From Ridgeia piscesae (Eukaryota > Annelida > Polychaeta > Sabellida > Siboglinidae): 64,000 bases of DNA. Numbering within the stretch: position 1 is the first letter of the stretch; the number at the start of each line of letters is the position of its first letter. The DNA is taken from assembly GCA_025642075.2 (NCBI GenBank), contig JAODUO010001228.1:139501-203500 (forward strand), given 5' to 3'. The translations under genes and the position numbers were made by a program. This document shows, in pieces, positions 53,505 to 64,000 of this stretch. The notes below the pieces were generated by a model. It had not been told where the DNA came from. It saw nothing but the letters and a program-made list of their open reading frames with translations, and did no database searches.

Positions 53505-53725
53505 ATTTTTTTAAACCATCAGAATCAAAACAAACGTAATTCACCACAGTATAAGAACACCTGTGGCTGTACAATGGAATGAGTTATTTAAAGACGTAAA
53601 TAAATCTATATTATCAATGAATGTTTTAAAGTAATTGATACAGGGTTTAAGAACACCTGTGGCTGTACAATGGAATGAGTTGTTTAAAGACGTAAATAAA
53701 TCTATATTATCAATGAATGTTTAAG
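53505..53725 (+). mobile_element. Probable non-LTR retrotransposon C-terminal fragment with duplicated tail
   Basis: One frame from about 53519 reads RIKTNVIHHSIRTPVAVQWN and ELFKDVNKSILSMNVLK then stop. This resembles the SxRxxGxxxWNxLPxxIxxxxSxxxFK ending of many LINE ORF2 proteins. The last 90 bp or so (AAGAACACCTGTGGCTGTAC onward) are repeated once in tandem at 53648-53725. The match is short, so this is tentative. Confidence 0.4.
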
Positions 53726-54995
53726 TAATTGAATTTTTTGGAGGGAGATACATGTTTCTAAGTAAAACTTCAAAGTATTTAGATGCTGGTTGCTGGTGCA
53801 GTAAAACCATTTACAAGTGTGCATGTTTTGTTTTCTCCTGTATACAAGTTTTACCCGAGGCACAAGTAAACACTTGAGTAAGCCTAAAGAACTGTGCATA
53901 AGGAGGGCAACTGTAGCATATCCCATTAAAATGCAGATAGTGGGTAGGGTTGAAAAAACACACAGATTTTGGGCAGACATTAAACGGTTGCACGGTTTAT
54001 GGGCCAGATAACCCAGCTGATATATATATGTGACTAGCCACAGTCACAGGAACATAAAAGGGAGGTGCCCAGTTTACTGTAAGTGATAATGATCAGGGGG
54101 CAGTATTACCCACCCTTGTGGTATTATAAGTCGCCCTCACACATGTGAGAAACCAGACCCTGCAAGTTGCCTTTATCTTCCTCTAAACTGCCACAATATC
54201 AGTGTTAAGCACCAAGAGGATGTACAAATGATTTATGTTGTTCCCACTTATTTTCCCTCAATAAAATCAGCCATGATTTCCCCAGGAGCCCTAGCTGATA
54301 ACCCGGTGTAGGGTTTCAACCCCTATCCCTTCCCTCTACCCTACAGGCTTCCCATTTAAGTTCTCACACGGTTCCCAGCTGCCCGATTAACTCTGAGATT
54401 TATTTCAGATTCATCTCCAGTGGAGCATACTGTAAAAACTTCAGTTTTATTAGTGACTTTTTCATAGTAGTCGAATGAAAAGCTTCTGAATGTGTCCTTT
54501 GGATGTAGACAGACAACACATAGAGAGAGGGTGGCTCATATGTATTCACTGCCACCAGTTAGGTTGTAACAGTTGTCTCTGATTAATGTTGACTGGGGTA
54601 AAAGTGACGATATTCCCACATTGATAAACGACTGTGAGGATAGATTGGCTTTGTTCTGTGAGCTCCTGCCTCACTCACTGGGGCCACTGCCCAGGTACTG
54701 GCAGTCTAGGCATGATACAACTAATACAAACAGGTAGGTATTCCTCCCATATACACCAGCATGTTTCACACACACAGGTCTGTCTTTAGTTTACATATGC
54801 CAATCGTGTCATGTTTATTACTGGAATACACAATAGGTCTTTGGAATGTGTTTTTTAAGGTGACTATCATATTGTCTTAGGTTGAAAATGGTCGTTCTTA
54901 TCAGTTCATGAAACATATATAAAGACATCAAAATAATAAATCATCAGTTGTTAATCTGAAACATTTATTGATTTCAGGAAAAATAAGAATGTGTG

Positions 54996-55095
<100 letters not shown>

Positions 55096-55478
55096 TATAC
55101 CAGTTTAGTGAACACAAGCACTATATATATTTAAAATGTATTTGTAAAACATGTATATTTGTTAAAATATTTACAGTATGTACAATAAGTCATGGGCACT
55201 TATTCATCTGCTTGCAGTCACAACACATGTCCGACCAGTTAGATTACCTCTAGATCGGGTGTATTGCAAGGAATATATCTGTAATAATTCAGTGTCCTTC
55301 CACAAAGACCTCAGCTATGGTGGCTTTGTGTTGTTGGTCTATTAGCCTGCAGACTGCCTGGGACAATTGACAAAGTGAGCTCACCACCTTCACAGAACTG
55401 CTAATAATAAATAATAAATCAAACGTGTGTAATGTGACGCTGCGTATCTGGGGAAAAACCTGTTCAAAAGCATTGGAA

Positions 55479-56163
55479 GAAAGCAGGCTGATGAAGACTG
55501 ATGTCACAGCACAGTTGTAGACAGACAGATCCATGCCCACAAACACACCACAAACCCATAGCACAAGAAAGTAAGCTGTTGGAGACTGATTCCACAGCAC
55601 AGTTGTAGGACAGATCCAAGCAGACAAACACACCACAAAACCTTAGCACAAGAAAGTAAGCTGTTGGAGACTGATTCCACAGCACAGTTGTAGGACAGAT
55701 CCAAGCAGACAAACACACCACAAAACCTTAGCACAAGAAAGTAAGCTGTTGGAGACTGATTCCACAGCACAGTTGTAGGACAGATCCAAGCAGACAAACA
55801 CACCACAAAACCTTAGCACAAGAAAGTAAGCTGTTGGAGACTGATTCCACAGCACAGTTGTAGGACAGATCCAAGCAGACAAACACACCACAAAACCTTA
55901 GCACAAGAAAGTAAGCTGTTGGAGACTGATTCCACAGCACAGTTGTAGGACAGATCCAAGCAGACAAACACACCACAAAACCTTAGCACAAGAAAGTAAG
56001 CTGTTGGAGACTGATTCCACAGCACAGTTGTAGGACAGATCCAAGCAGACAAACACACCACAAAACCTTAGCACAAGAAAGTAAGCTGTTGGAGACTGAT
56101 TCCACAGCACAGTTGTAGGACAGATCCAAGCAGACAAACACACCACAAAACCTTAGCACAAGC
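55479..56163. repeat. 85 bp satellite array, about 8 copies
   Basis: The unit includes GCACAAGAAAGTAAGCTGTT, GGAGACTGATTCCACAGCAC and AGTTGTAGGACAGATCCAAG. The leftmost copy is diverged and the second slightly so. The remaining copies appear identical, which suggests recent homogenisation. Minus-strand open frames repeat every 85 residues (three units) and are by-products of the period. Confidence 0.95.
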
Positions 56164-56169
56164 ACACCA

Positions 56170-58390
56170 CACAAAATCATGCCAACCAAATGGATTGTGG
56201 AGATTTCTCTGTGTCAGTTGTGGTCAGTGTAACTGTAGACCCATGTGTGTTCATTGATCATGACTTTGTAATGTACAACAGACTTGTCTTCAGTGGCCCG
56301 GTTTTGTCCCAGGGATTTCCTTCCGTCGGGTAATGTTTGTGGGAGAGGAGCATCAGACTAGTGGTGTGGTCCAGTGAGGCATCAGATTTGTGTGGACCGT
56401 GGGTGATATGGTGACACATGACAGGTGACATGGACAACCAGAGGTTCACATAAATATGAACATATGTCTTGAGGATGTCAGCATCTGACTCAGTCTGGCA
56501 CAAAGTACTGTAGAACTGCACTCTCCAGAACTTAGGAATTTGAGCAGAGATTGTCTGACTGATTATGAGCGGTACATCAAAGACGTTGTGGTAGGGTGGA
56601 AGGCATTACCCCACACAACGGGTTAAAGTGAGCAGCAATAGACAATATAAATCATTGTAAAAAGATGTAGTGATAACAAAATTGAATGTTTTTTTAAATG
56701 GCACGCTATTTGGGTGGTACAACTGTATAACTATATTTTCTTTTATTAATTTGTTATATATTTGGCATACAATGTTTCTTCAGTTACATCTGTAAGTTCT
56801 TACCAGTCTTTACCCTTGTTATTATTTTATTATTTATAATTATTTTAAATATAGCAAAATCTTTCATAGGTTTTTATGACCGAAATGCAACTTTGAATAT
56901 AATAATATTATAGTGTTTTAGCTAAGGATTTGCATTGACATCATAAGACATGGTTAAAACATGTGTTTCCCACAAACCAAGTATTGCTTTCATTTTTGCC
57001 CAGTGCAAGCCTAACATTCTAGTGTTCACCTCAGGTACTTATGTGTGACGAAACCTGTTGACAAAATTGACAGATCAAGTAGGCTGTGGACACATGTAGA
57101 GACATTGACAGAAGGACCACTTGAGTTGTAGTGAAGGGTCATTCATTGGTCCACCACTACCTGGTCATTTGCTTTGTCCAGGCACTGGGAGCAGCTAATA
57201 CTTGAACATAGAGATATCACCTCAGTCGATACTTGTAAGCATGGAAAGGACAGCCTGGAATATAGGGGGGTATGAGGCACATTACAGCAATACTGTAAAG
57301 ACAATCAATATTATAAGGGTGTTTTCTATGTTTTTTATTCATTGTTATTTTCTTACAATTTAATCCCAATCTCCCCTTATTACAGACACGAGGGGTAGGT
57401 TACCCAGTGATAATTTACCTTGCTATAATTTAACCCCAATCTCATCTTATTACAGACATGAGTGATCAATTTTCACTTTGTTTCTCCTCCTAATTGTAAT
57501 GATAATAATTAGTATTTATAAAACTGTTTCATATAATACGAATACGAATATGAATACATTTATTTCAGGTAAAAACCCATATACAATTGGTACATACATT
57601 AGCACATCTAAGTAGCCTATAAAATATAAAATATGTTAAAAAAATGAATAGATAAAAAATTAATAAGATAAAAAATAAATAAGGTTATAAGTTAGATAAA
57701 TGTAAAATTGTAGAAACACAGATCAGAAAATAATCAAATATAACCTGTTGCGTAGTTAATTATTAGCAACAACAACAACAACACTATAGACAAGAACACT
57801 GCTCACAGACACAGCACTACCCACACAGACAAAACAAGGGGCACACACTGATATGTCATATAACCAAGGGCTGTCTCCCCAGGGGTGGTGAATCATATTT
57901 ATTGAAAACAAACCAGGGCAAAATGAGGCAGGTGTAGGAACACTGGATGACACAGTAATCATCACCCCACCCCAGGCAGCCCCCGCTGTCTGAAGGTGGT
58001 GTGTCTATTGCCCTCACACACTCAGTTACCCCTAGTTACTTTAGACAGCAAACTACAATTTTGCCCTACCTGTGGCAGCAGGGTAACATGCAATTTGCCA
58101 GGTATGTGTTTAATGGGGCTGTGACAGGTGTTGTGTTTGAGGTAATGACAGGGTTTGTTTGAGCAGCAGCCATTAGCACTACATTGTCTGTGTTTCTAAG
58201 CTTACATACTCAGTACCTTGGAACATTAATGGCATCTTACGAATTCTCATTGTACAGAGTTGTCTAAGACTGCAGTATCTGTACCATTTTGTTAACTAAA
58301 ATTGAGTAATTGTTTCTGAAGGTTTTATGTGGCATTTATTTCTTGCATTTTATATGTGGACATTTGTATTTGATTTTGATATTTATGTTG
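56170..58390. other. Intron segment with minor repeats
   Basis: No gene is recognised. Two diverged copies of a roughly 75 bp piece (TTTAATCCCAATCTCCCCTT and TTTAACCCCAATCTCATCTT) occur at about 57358-57465. A (CAA)n run lies at 57766-57782. Confidence 0.5.
57528..57720 (-). mobile_element. Possible 3' tail of a non-LTR element, minus strand
   Basis: Read on the minus strand, an A/T-rich stretch leads to GGGTTTTTACCTGAAATAAA and then a short terminal repeat of TATTCG/TATTCA type. An AATAAA followed by a short tandem 3' terminal motif is typical of CR1/L2-like LINE tails. No coding part is present. Confidence 0.3.
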
Positions 58391-58464
<74 letters not shown>

Positions 58465-58467
58465 TAA
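58391..58467. repeat. (AT)n microsatellite
   Basis: About 36 AT steps, ending AATATATATAAATATG. Confidence 0.95.
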
Positions 58468-58479
58468 ATATGGACATTT

Positions 58480-60180
58480 AATTTTTGTCTGTGGACATTT
58501 TGTTTTGCTTAACTATGACTGTTTTTTGTTGGTATTTTGTTGTCGAGCTTGTCAGTTGGCTGAGTACGAGTTCTCTTTGTACCATGTGGTTTGTGTTCAC
58601 ACTATTGCCCTGTCCTGGCTAATTCCACAAGAAAATCTAAACATTTGCAGTTGTGTATTTTAACAATGTGCAGCCTGAAGTCATGTGATGCTGAAGGTAT
58701 AACAATTGTTATCAAAACCACAGACTGCGCCACTGTTTAGCACAAACTGCGTAAGCATCTTATGTCACTAAAGGCCAGACATTGAAATGTTTTATTGTGT
58801 TTGTGACTATGAATAAGATTTGTCATTGGACACCAGACAGTGCGTCAAGGTGTGGCTGTCACTGCATTATTACAAAGGACAGCCGATACAGAGGTGATGA
58901 TCCAATAGAACTACTAATTGTTAGTTTGTTGATAGGTAACCTACACGAATATATTCCAGAGAGTATTCAGTTACAAACATATCAGGATTTGTCCATGTCA
59001 GTTGTTTGAATCTGATGGGACAGTGACAAATTATGATTAACTAGTGTGCTTGTGTGTAAGCCACAGTGGATCTTCTCACAATGCAATGGTTCGGCCTGTA
59101 ATGGTGTGTCAGTGTTTCAATAGAGCTTCAACTTGTTTCAGCAGGTCTGCACTAGCTGTTTGTTATCTTTTCAGTGCAGCATCTGTGAAAATGTCTATCA
59201 TCTTCTCACTGGAGCTTAATTTTGTTCAACTATCCCTACCATTAATTGTTTGTCAGCCTTTCATTTTGGACATCAATTGCTTCCTACAGATCTGCAATTA
59301 ATTGTTTGTCAGTCTAGCATTAGAGGTCTTGAACACTAATGAATTGCACTTGCCTGCCCCACCTTCAAAGTGGTGGCTGCTAGGTAACCAGGGTAATTCA
59401 AGCAGATTTCGAATGGGGAGACAATTCCTATATAAGGCAGAAGGACTTTGATGTAGCAGCAGCTGGGAAATTATCTTAGTTATATAATCCATGTTGTCAC
59501 AGTAATTGCTTGCTCAGGCTGATGTTATGTAAGATTTGACAGTACTCAGAGAGCTGTTCAACCAAGTATGCTGGGGCTAAAGACCATGTGGAAATATAGC
59601 ATGTGAGTTCTTTTGATAGAGCCCCGTGTTTACTTGTGAGTTACAGACTGTTTGTGCAGTGTCTCAGACTGCATTCACACAGGTCCTCTAATGAATCCTG
59701 TGTTTGTCTATTGCTGTTTGGCTGTTTTAGTGGCTGGAATGTGTTCAGCTCTACTCCGTAATCTGGCTTTTATCTATGCAATCCTAACATGACACAGATG
59801 AGCATATTTACTTTGAGAAAATGCACATGTTAGATTCGGTGCAGATAGTCCAAGTTTAAAAATTTGGGGGCATTTAAAAAAAGTGCTGTTTATTTGTAAG
59901 TAATAAAAAATTATATTCATCTGTAAGTTATTACTATTAGTACTATAGGTTATAGTAGATTATTAGCATTGTAGGTTATTCTAAGTTATTAGTACCTTAG
60001 TTGTCAACTTGTCCATGCACATAACCACTTACATTGTTACAGTTATTATACCCCATGCCTTATTCTCATAGCCAGTAACATCTTTTGTTATTGCCGCTTT
60101 TAGCTAATTCCACAGGTGAAATGTGCAAAGCACAGGTTTTGTTGTCCTCAATCATCTGATGTAGTCTGGGAAGTTGACAG
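58480..60180. other. Intron segment with no recognised feature
   Basis: Unique sequence without coding, RNA or repeat signals. Confidence 0.5.
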
Positions 60181-60185
60181 TGTAG

Positions 60186-62401
60186 TGCTGGTGAACAGTT
60201 GGTCTGTCTGCTGTTAGTGCTGGTGAACAGTTGGTCTGTCTGCTGTTAGTGCTGGTGAACAATTGGTCTGTCTGCTGTTAGTGCTGGTGAACAGTTGGTC
60301 TGTCTGCTGTTAGTGCTGGTGAACAGTTGGTCTGTCTGCTGTTAGTGCTGGTGAACAGTTGGTCTGTCTGCTGTTAGTGCTGGTGAACAGTTGGTCTGTC
60401 TGCTGTTAGTGCTGGTGAACAATTGGTCTGTCTGCTGTTAGTGCTGGTGAACAGTTGGTCTGTCTGCTGTTAGTGCTGGTGAACAGTTGGTCTGTCTGCT
60501 GTTAGTGCTGGTGAACAGTTGGTCTGTCTGCTGTTAGTGCTGGTGAACAGTTGGTCTGTCTGCTGTTAGTGCTGGTGAACAGTTGGTCTGTCTGTCTGCT
60601 GTTAGTGCTGGTGAACAGTTGGTCTATCTGCTGTTAGTGCTGGTGAACAATTGGTCTGTCTGCTGTTAGTGCTGGTGAACAGTTGGTCTGTCTGCTGTTA
60701 GTGCTGGTGAACAGTTGGTCTGTCTGCTGTTAGTGCTGGTGAACAGTTGGTCTGTCTGCTGTTAGTGCTGGTGAACAGTTGGTCTGTCTGCTGTTAGTGC
60801 TGGTGAACAGTTGGTCTGTCTGCTGTTAGTGCTGGTGAACAGTTGGTCTGTCTGCTGTTAGTGCTGGTGAACAGTTGGTCTGTCTGCTGTTAGTGCTGGT
60901 GAACAGTTGGTCTGTCTGCTGTTAGTGCTGGTGAACAGTTGGTCTGTCTGCTGTTAGTGCTGGTGAACAGTTGGTCTGTCTGCTGTTAGTGCTGGTGAAC
61001 AGTTGGTCTGTCTGTCTGCTGTTAGTGCTGGTGAACAGTTGGTCTATCTGCTGTTAGTGCTGGTGAACAATTGGTCTGTCTGCTGTTAGTGCTGGTGAAC
61101 AGTTGGTCTGTCTGTCTGCTGTTAGTGCTGGTGAACAGTTGGTCTATCTGCTGTTAGTGCTGGTGAACAATTGGTCTGTCTGCTGTTAGTGCTGGTGAAC
61201 AGTTGGTCTATCTGCTGTTAGTGCTGGTGAACAGTTGGTCTATCTGCTGTTAATGCTGGTGAACAGTTGGTCTGTCTGCTGTTAGTGCTGGTGAACAGTT
61301 GGTCTGTCTGCTGTTAGTGCTGGTGAACAGTTGGTCTATCTGCTGTTAGTGCTGGTGAACAATTGGTCTGTCTGTCTGCTGTTAGTGCTGGTGAACAGTT
61401 GGTCTATCTGCTGTTAGTGCTGGTGAACAATTGGTCTGTCTGCTGTTAGTGCTGGTGAACAGTTGGTCTGTCTGTCTGCTGTTAGTGCTGGTGAACAGTT
61501 GGTCTGTCTGTCTGCTGTTAGTGCTGGTGAACAGTTGGTCTATCTGCTGTTAGTGCTGGTGAACAGTTGGTCTGTCTGTCTGCTGTTAGTGCTGGTGAAC
61601 AGTTGGTCTGTCTGTCTGCTGTTAGTGCTGGTGAACAGTTGGTCTGTCTGTCTGCTGTTAGTGCTGGTGAACAGTTGGTCTGTCTGTCTGCTGTTAGTGC
61701 TGGTGAACAGTTGGTCTATCTGCTGTTAGTGCTGGTGAACAATTGGTCTGTCTGCTGTTAGTGCTGGTGAACAGTTGGTCTGTCTGTCTGCTGTTAGTGC
61801 TGGTGAACAGTTGGTCTGTCTGTCTGCTGTTAGTGCTGGTGAACAGTTGGTCTATCTGCTGTTAGTGCTGGTGAACAATTGGTCTGTCTGCTGTTAGTGC
61901 TGGTGAACAGTTGGTCTGTCTGTCTGCTGTTAGTGCTGGTGAACAGTTGGTCTGTCTGTCTGCTGTTAGTGCTGGTGAACAGTTGGTCTATCTGCTGTTA
62001 GTGCTGGTGAACAATTGGTCTGTCTGCTGTTAGTGCTGGTGAACAGTTGGTCTGTCTGTCTGCTGTTAGTGCTGGTGAACAGTTGGTCTATCTGCTGTTA
62101 GTGCTGGTGAACAATTGGTCTGTCTGCTGTTAGTGCTGGTGAACAGTTGGTCTATCTGCTGTTAGTGCTGGTGAACAGTTGGTCTATCTGCTGTTAATGC
62201 TGGTGAACAGTTGGTCTGTCTGCTGTTAGTGCTGGTGAACAGTTGGTCTGTCTGCTGTTAGTGCTGGTGAACAGTTGGTCTGTCTGCTGTTAGTGCTGGT
62301 GAACAGTTGGTCTGTCTGCTGTTAGTGCTGGTGAACAATTGGTCTGTCTGCTGTTAGTGCTGGTGAACAGTTGGTCTGTCTGCTGTTAGTGCTGGTGAAC
62401 A
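60186..62401. repeat. 32/36 bp minisatellite array, about 67 copies, with higher-order structure
   Basis: The basic unit is 32 bp, GTGCTGGTGAACAGTTGGTC followed by TGTCTGCTGTTA. Variants are a 36 bp form with an extra TGTC, a TATCTG form and an AACAATTGG form. In the right half these occur in recurring orders, most often 36-mer, TATCTG form, AACAATTGG form. A rare TTAATGC variant occurs twice, near 61250 and 62194, inside the same local order of variants, which indicates a block duplication of about 944 bp. Runs of 36-mers make short open frames (VCLSAVSAGEQL) without coding meaning. Confidence 0.95.
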
Positions 62402-62810
62402 TGTTTCCTTATCAAAGTTGACATTGGCCAACATCTTCCAGGCAGTTAAATATTGATGTTAAAGAGGCATGCCATGTTGTGTTGGTCTGGTGAACCTCCA
62501 GAAGCCGCCATCTGTAAAGATGGGAATGCACTGGTTTGCCACCACTAGGCTAGTATTGGTATTTACATTTTCATTGGAACGTCTGTTTAGGTAATGACTT
62601 CTGTTGCAGTCACATTATAATCACGACATTCACTTGTACAAATGCATGACGTGTGCATGAATAGAAATAGACGAGAAAGTGGCCAGCCCAATTGAGTCAT
62701 GTCACAGCAATGTGTCTATTGTTTTACTTCTGACTTATGTTGTTCTCAACTGTAGCCTTTGATTAATTACCTAGCCTCCAGGTGTATGCATTTTACATTA
62801 GACATGCAAT

Positions 62811-62862
62811 TTGTGTAGCCAGTGCCCATGCAGTTGTCAGCCAGTGCCCATGCAGTTGTCAG
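62811..62862. repeat. 23 bp direct duplication
   Basis: AGCCAGTGCCCATGCAGTTG plus TC occurs twice in tandem. Confidence 0.8.
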
Positions 62863-62932
62863 CATTGGTGGTGCCGCTTTTGTTGGGTTCCTATTATTGT
62901 TATTTGTTAGACCCTTTTACGTGAATTGCAAA

Positions 62933-63136
62933 GTAAGTAGAAGTACCTGATAGTGGGTGGGGGGGGGGTTACAAGTTAAAGTAAGTAGAAATACCTGATA
63001 GTGGGGGGGGTTACAAGTTAAACTAAGTAGAAGTACCTGATAGTGGGAGGGGGTTACAAGTTAAACTAAGTAGAAGTACCTGATAGTGGGAGGGGGTTAC
63101 AAGTTAAAGTAAGTAGAAGTACCTGATAGTGGGGGC
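62933..63136. repeat. G-run minisatellite, about 5 copies of 43-48 bp
   Basis: Each unit holds TAAGTAGAAGTACCTGATAG, then GTGGG with a G run of variable length (five to ten G), then TTACAAGTTAAA. Unit length varies with the G run. Three units start GTAAGTAG and two start CTAAGTAG. Confidence 0.9.
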
Positions 63137-63139
63137 ATA

Positions 63140-64000
63140 TAGGTTAATGGTAAAGTTAGGTATATGTTTGTCTTGTTAGTCTAATAGAAGATCCCCAAAA
63201 GTATCCACTTTCAAAATGATTTAATATTTCATGGTATTATTTTGTTATTTAAGGCAGTTGTTTTGTTGTTTAATAGCAAGTTGTGCTTTGAACAGATAAA
63301 CAAATTGCCTTGCTTGGGATGGAAATGCACATGGTACACAGGTAATTGCAGTTTAATTAGAAGGTATTATAAGAAATGTAATTATACAATAGAACAGTTC
63401 AACCAACTGCACAGTGATTCAACTAAACACTGTTTGACATTTGGTCACATGCTGCAGAGTGACTGTTTTAATGTACATGTGCTTTGCTTTGGCCTGTCTA
63501 GCACCAAGTTATCCTTGATGGAAAAAACACAAACCTGTCTTTACATGCCACAAGCTGCTGAAATGATAAGTAGGTAAATGACAGCGCTGCAAAGTCAAAC
63601 AGTTTCTAAAGTTTTTCTCTATGTTTACCATTAGCATTGCATCATTCCGGTTTTGTTCGTTCCTAATAGAAAAACGTGTGCTACTTTGATGTCTTTCACT
63701 GCGGTGTGTGCAACCTGAGCCAGGCCAACCACACAGGAGTAGATTGTTCCTCTTTAGATTCAAGAGCTCCTGCTGTCTTCTCTTGTCGTTGTAGTCCGAG
63801 CAGACTGGTGCTGAATAACAACTAGCCATAGAGAATAGCGCCCCAGTGTTACAAAGACAAGGTAGAGAACACGCCAGTTGGGCTTATGGAATATGGACAC
63901 GCCCTGCCAGTGTAGTGTAGTGCAGTGGTACAGTACCAGTGCAGCACTGCCGCAGGCACTCACATATGTCAATGTGTTCTTTGTGTCAGTGTCGGTGTAC
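63140..64000. other. Intron right end, no recognised feature
   Basis: Unique sequence. Open frames on both strands (up to about 110 codons) show no family resemblance. Confidence 0.45.

Larger units (their letters stand above)
46800..54990. other. Intron segment with minor repeats only
   Basis: Unique AT-rich sequence apart from the small repeats listed separately. No open frame resembles a known protein. Confidence 0.5.

Noticed and set aside
55289..56189. Set of minus-strand frames beginning MVCLSAWICPTT
   Set aside because: They repeat every 85 bp with the satellite unit and run over each other in different frames.
61463..61761. VCLSAVSAGEQ repeat protein
   Set aside because: It exists only where 36 bp units are adjacent; 32 bp units break the frame.
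63242..63829. Open frames of about 110 codons on both strands near the right edge
   Set aside because: They show no similarity to cadherin repeat 6 or any family I know, and no DxNDN or LDRE motifs.

Overview
The window is nuclear DNA of a bilaterian invertebrate. It is AT-rich, with spliced genes, GT-AG introns, decayed non-LTR retrotransposons, many micro- and minisatellites, and an intron of about 50 kb. The species cannot be named from the sequence; a marine lophotrochozoan or a basal deuterostome would fit, but that is a guess. Only two protein-coding genes can be supported, both on the + strand and both cut by a window edge or by the lack of further exons.

Region 1 (1-5790) holds the last three exons of an ANKLE2 homologue (ankyrin-repeat and LEM-domain protein of the inner nuclear membrane/ER). 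A 1.6 kb exon (210-1844) contains the conserved SWSEYWDFLDCF block and a very long Ser/Thr/Asn/Asp-rich insertion. Two short exons follow (4978-5109 and 5498-5714), with a poly(A) signal at 5761. The large exon is bordered on its left by about six tandem copies of its own 3' splice site, and on its right by about 36 tandem copies of its own last 16-20 coding bases plus 5' splice site. Its 3' part is also tandemly duplicated at 2404-3127 with a 1283 bp offset.

Region 2 (5790-11450) is intergenic. It holds a (GT)n(AT)n tract, a dead non-LTR retrotransposon (about 8400-9900), and a second non-LTR 3' end (about 10060-10460) whose coding sequence is interrupted by a 180 bp (GA)n expansion.

Region 3 (11450-64000) is the 5' end of a Dachsous-type atypical cadherin gene. 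It has a likely non-coding first exon ending at 11621, then one long coding exon (coding 12374-14170) with a signal peptide, five complete cadherin repeats and the start of a sixth. After that I find no further exon, so 14171-64000 reads as a single intron of at least 49.8 kb. The intron contains five satellite-like arrays (unit lengths 20, 61, 85, 32/36 and about 44 bp), several (AT)n tracts, probable non-LTR tails, a near-consensus CTCF site at 41047, an RFX-type X-box at 46721, and several CpG-retaining blocks that are candidate enhancers.

The two genes are not expected to share a pathway: ANKLE2 acts in nuclear-envelope reassembly, Dachsous in Fat/Hippo and planar polarity signalling. The most unusual structure is the ANKLE2 exon framed by satellites derived from its own two splice junctions.
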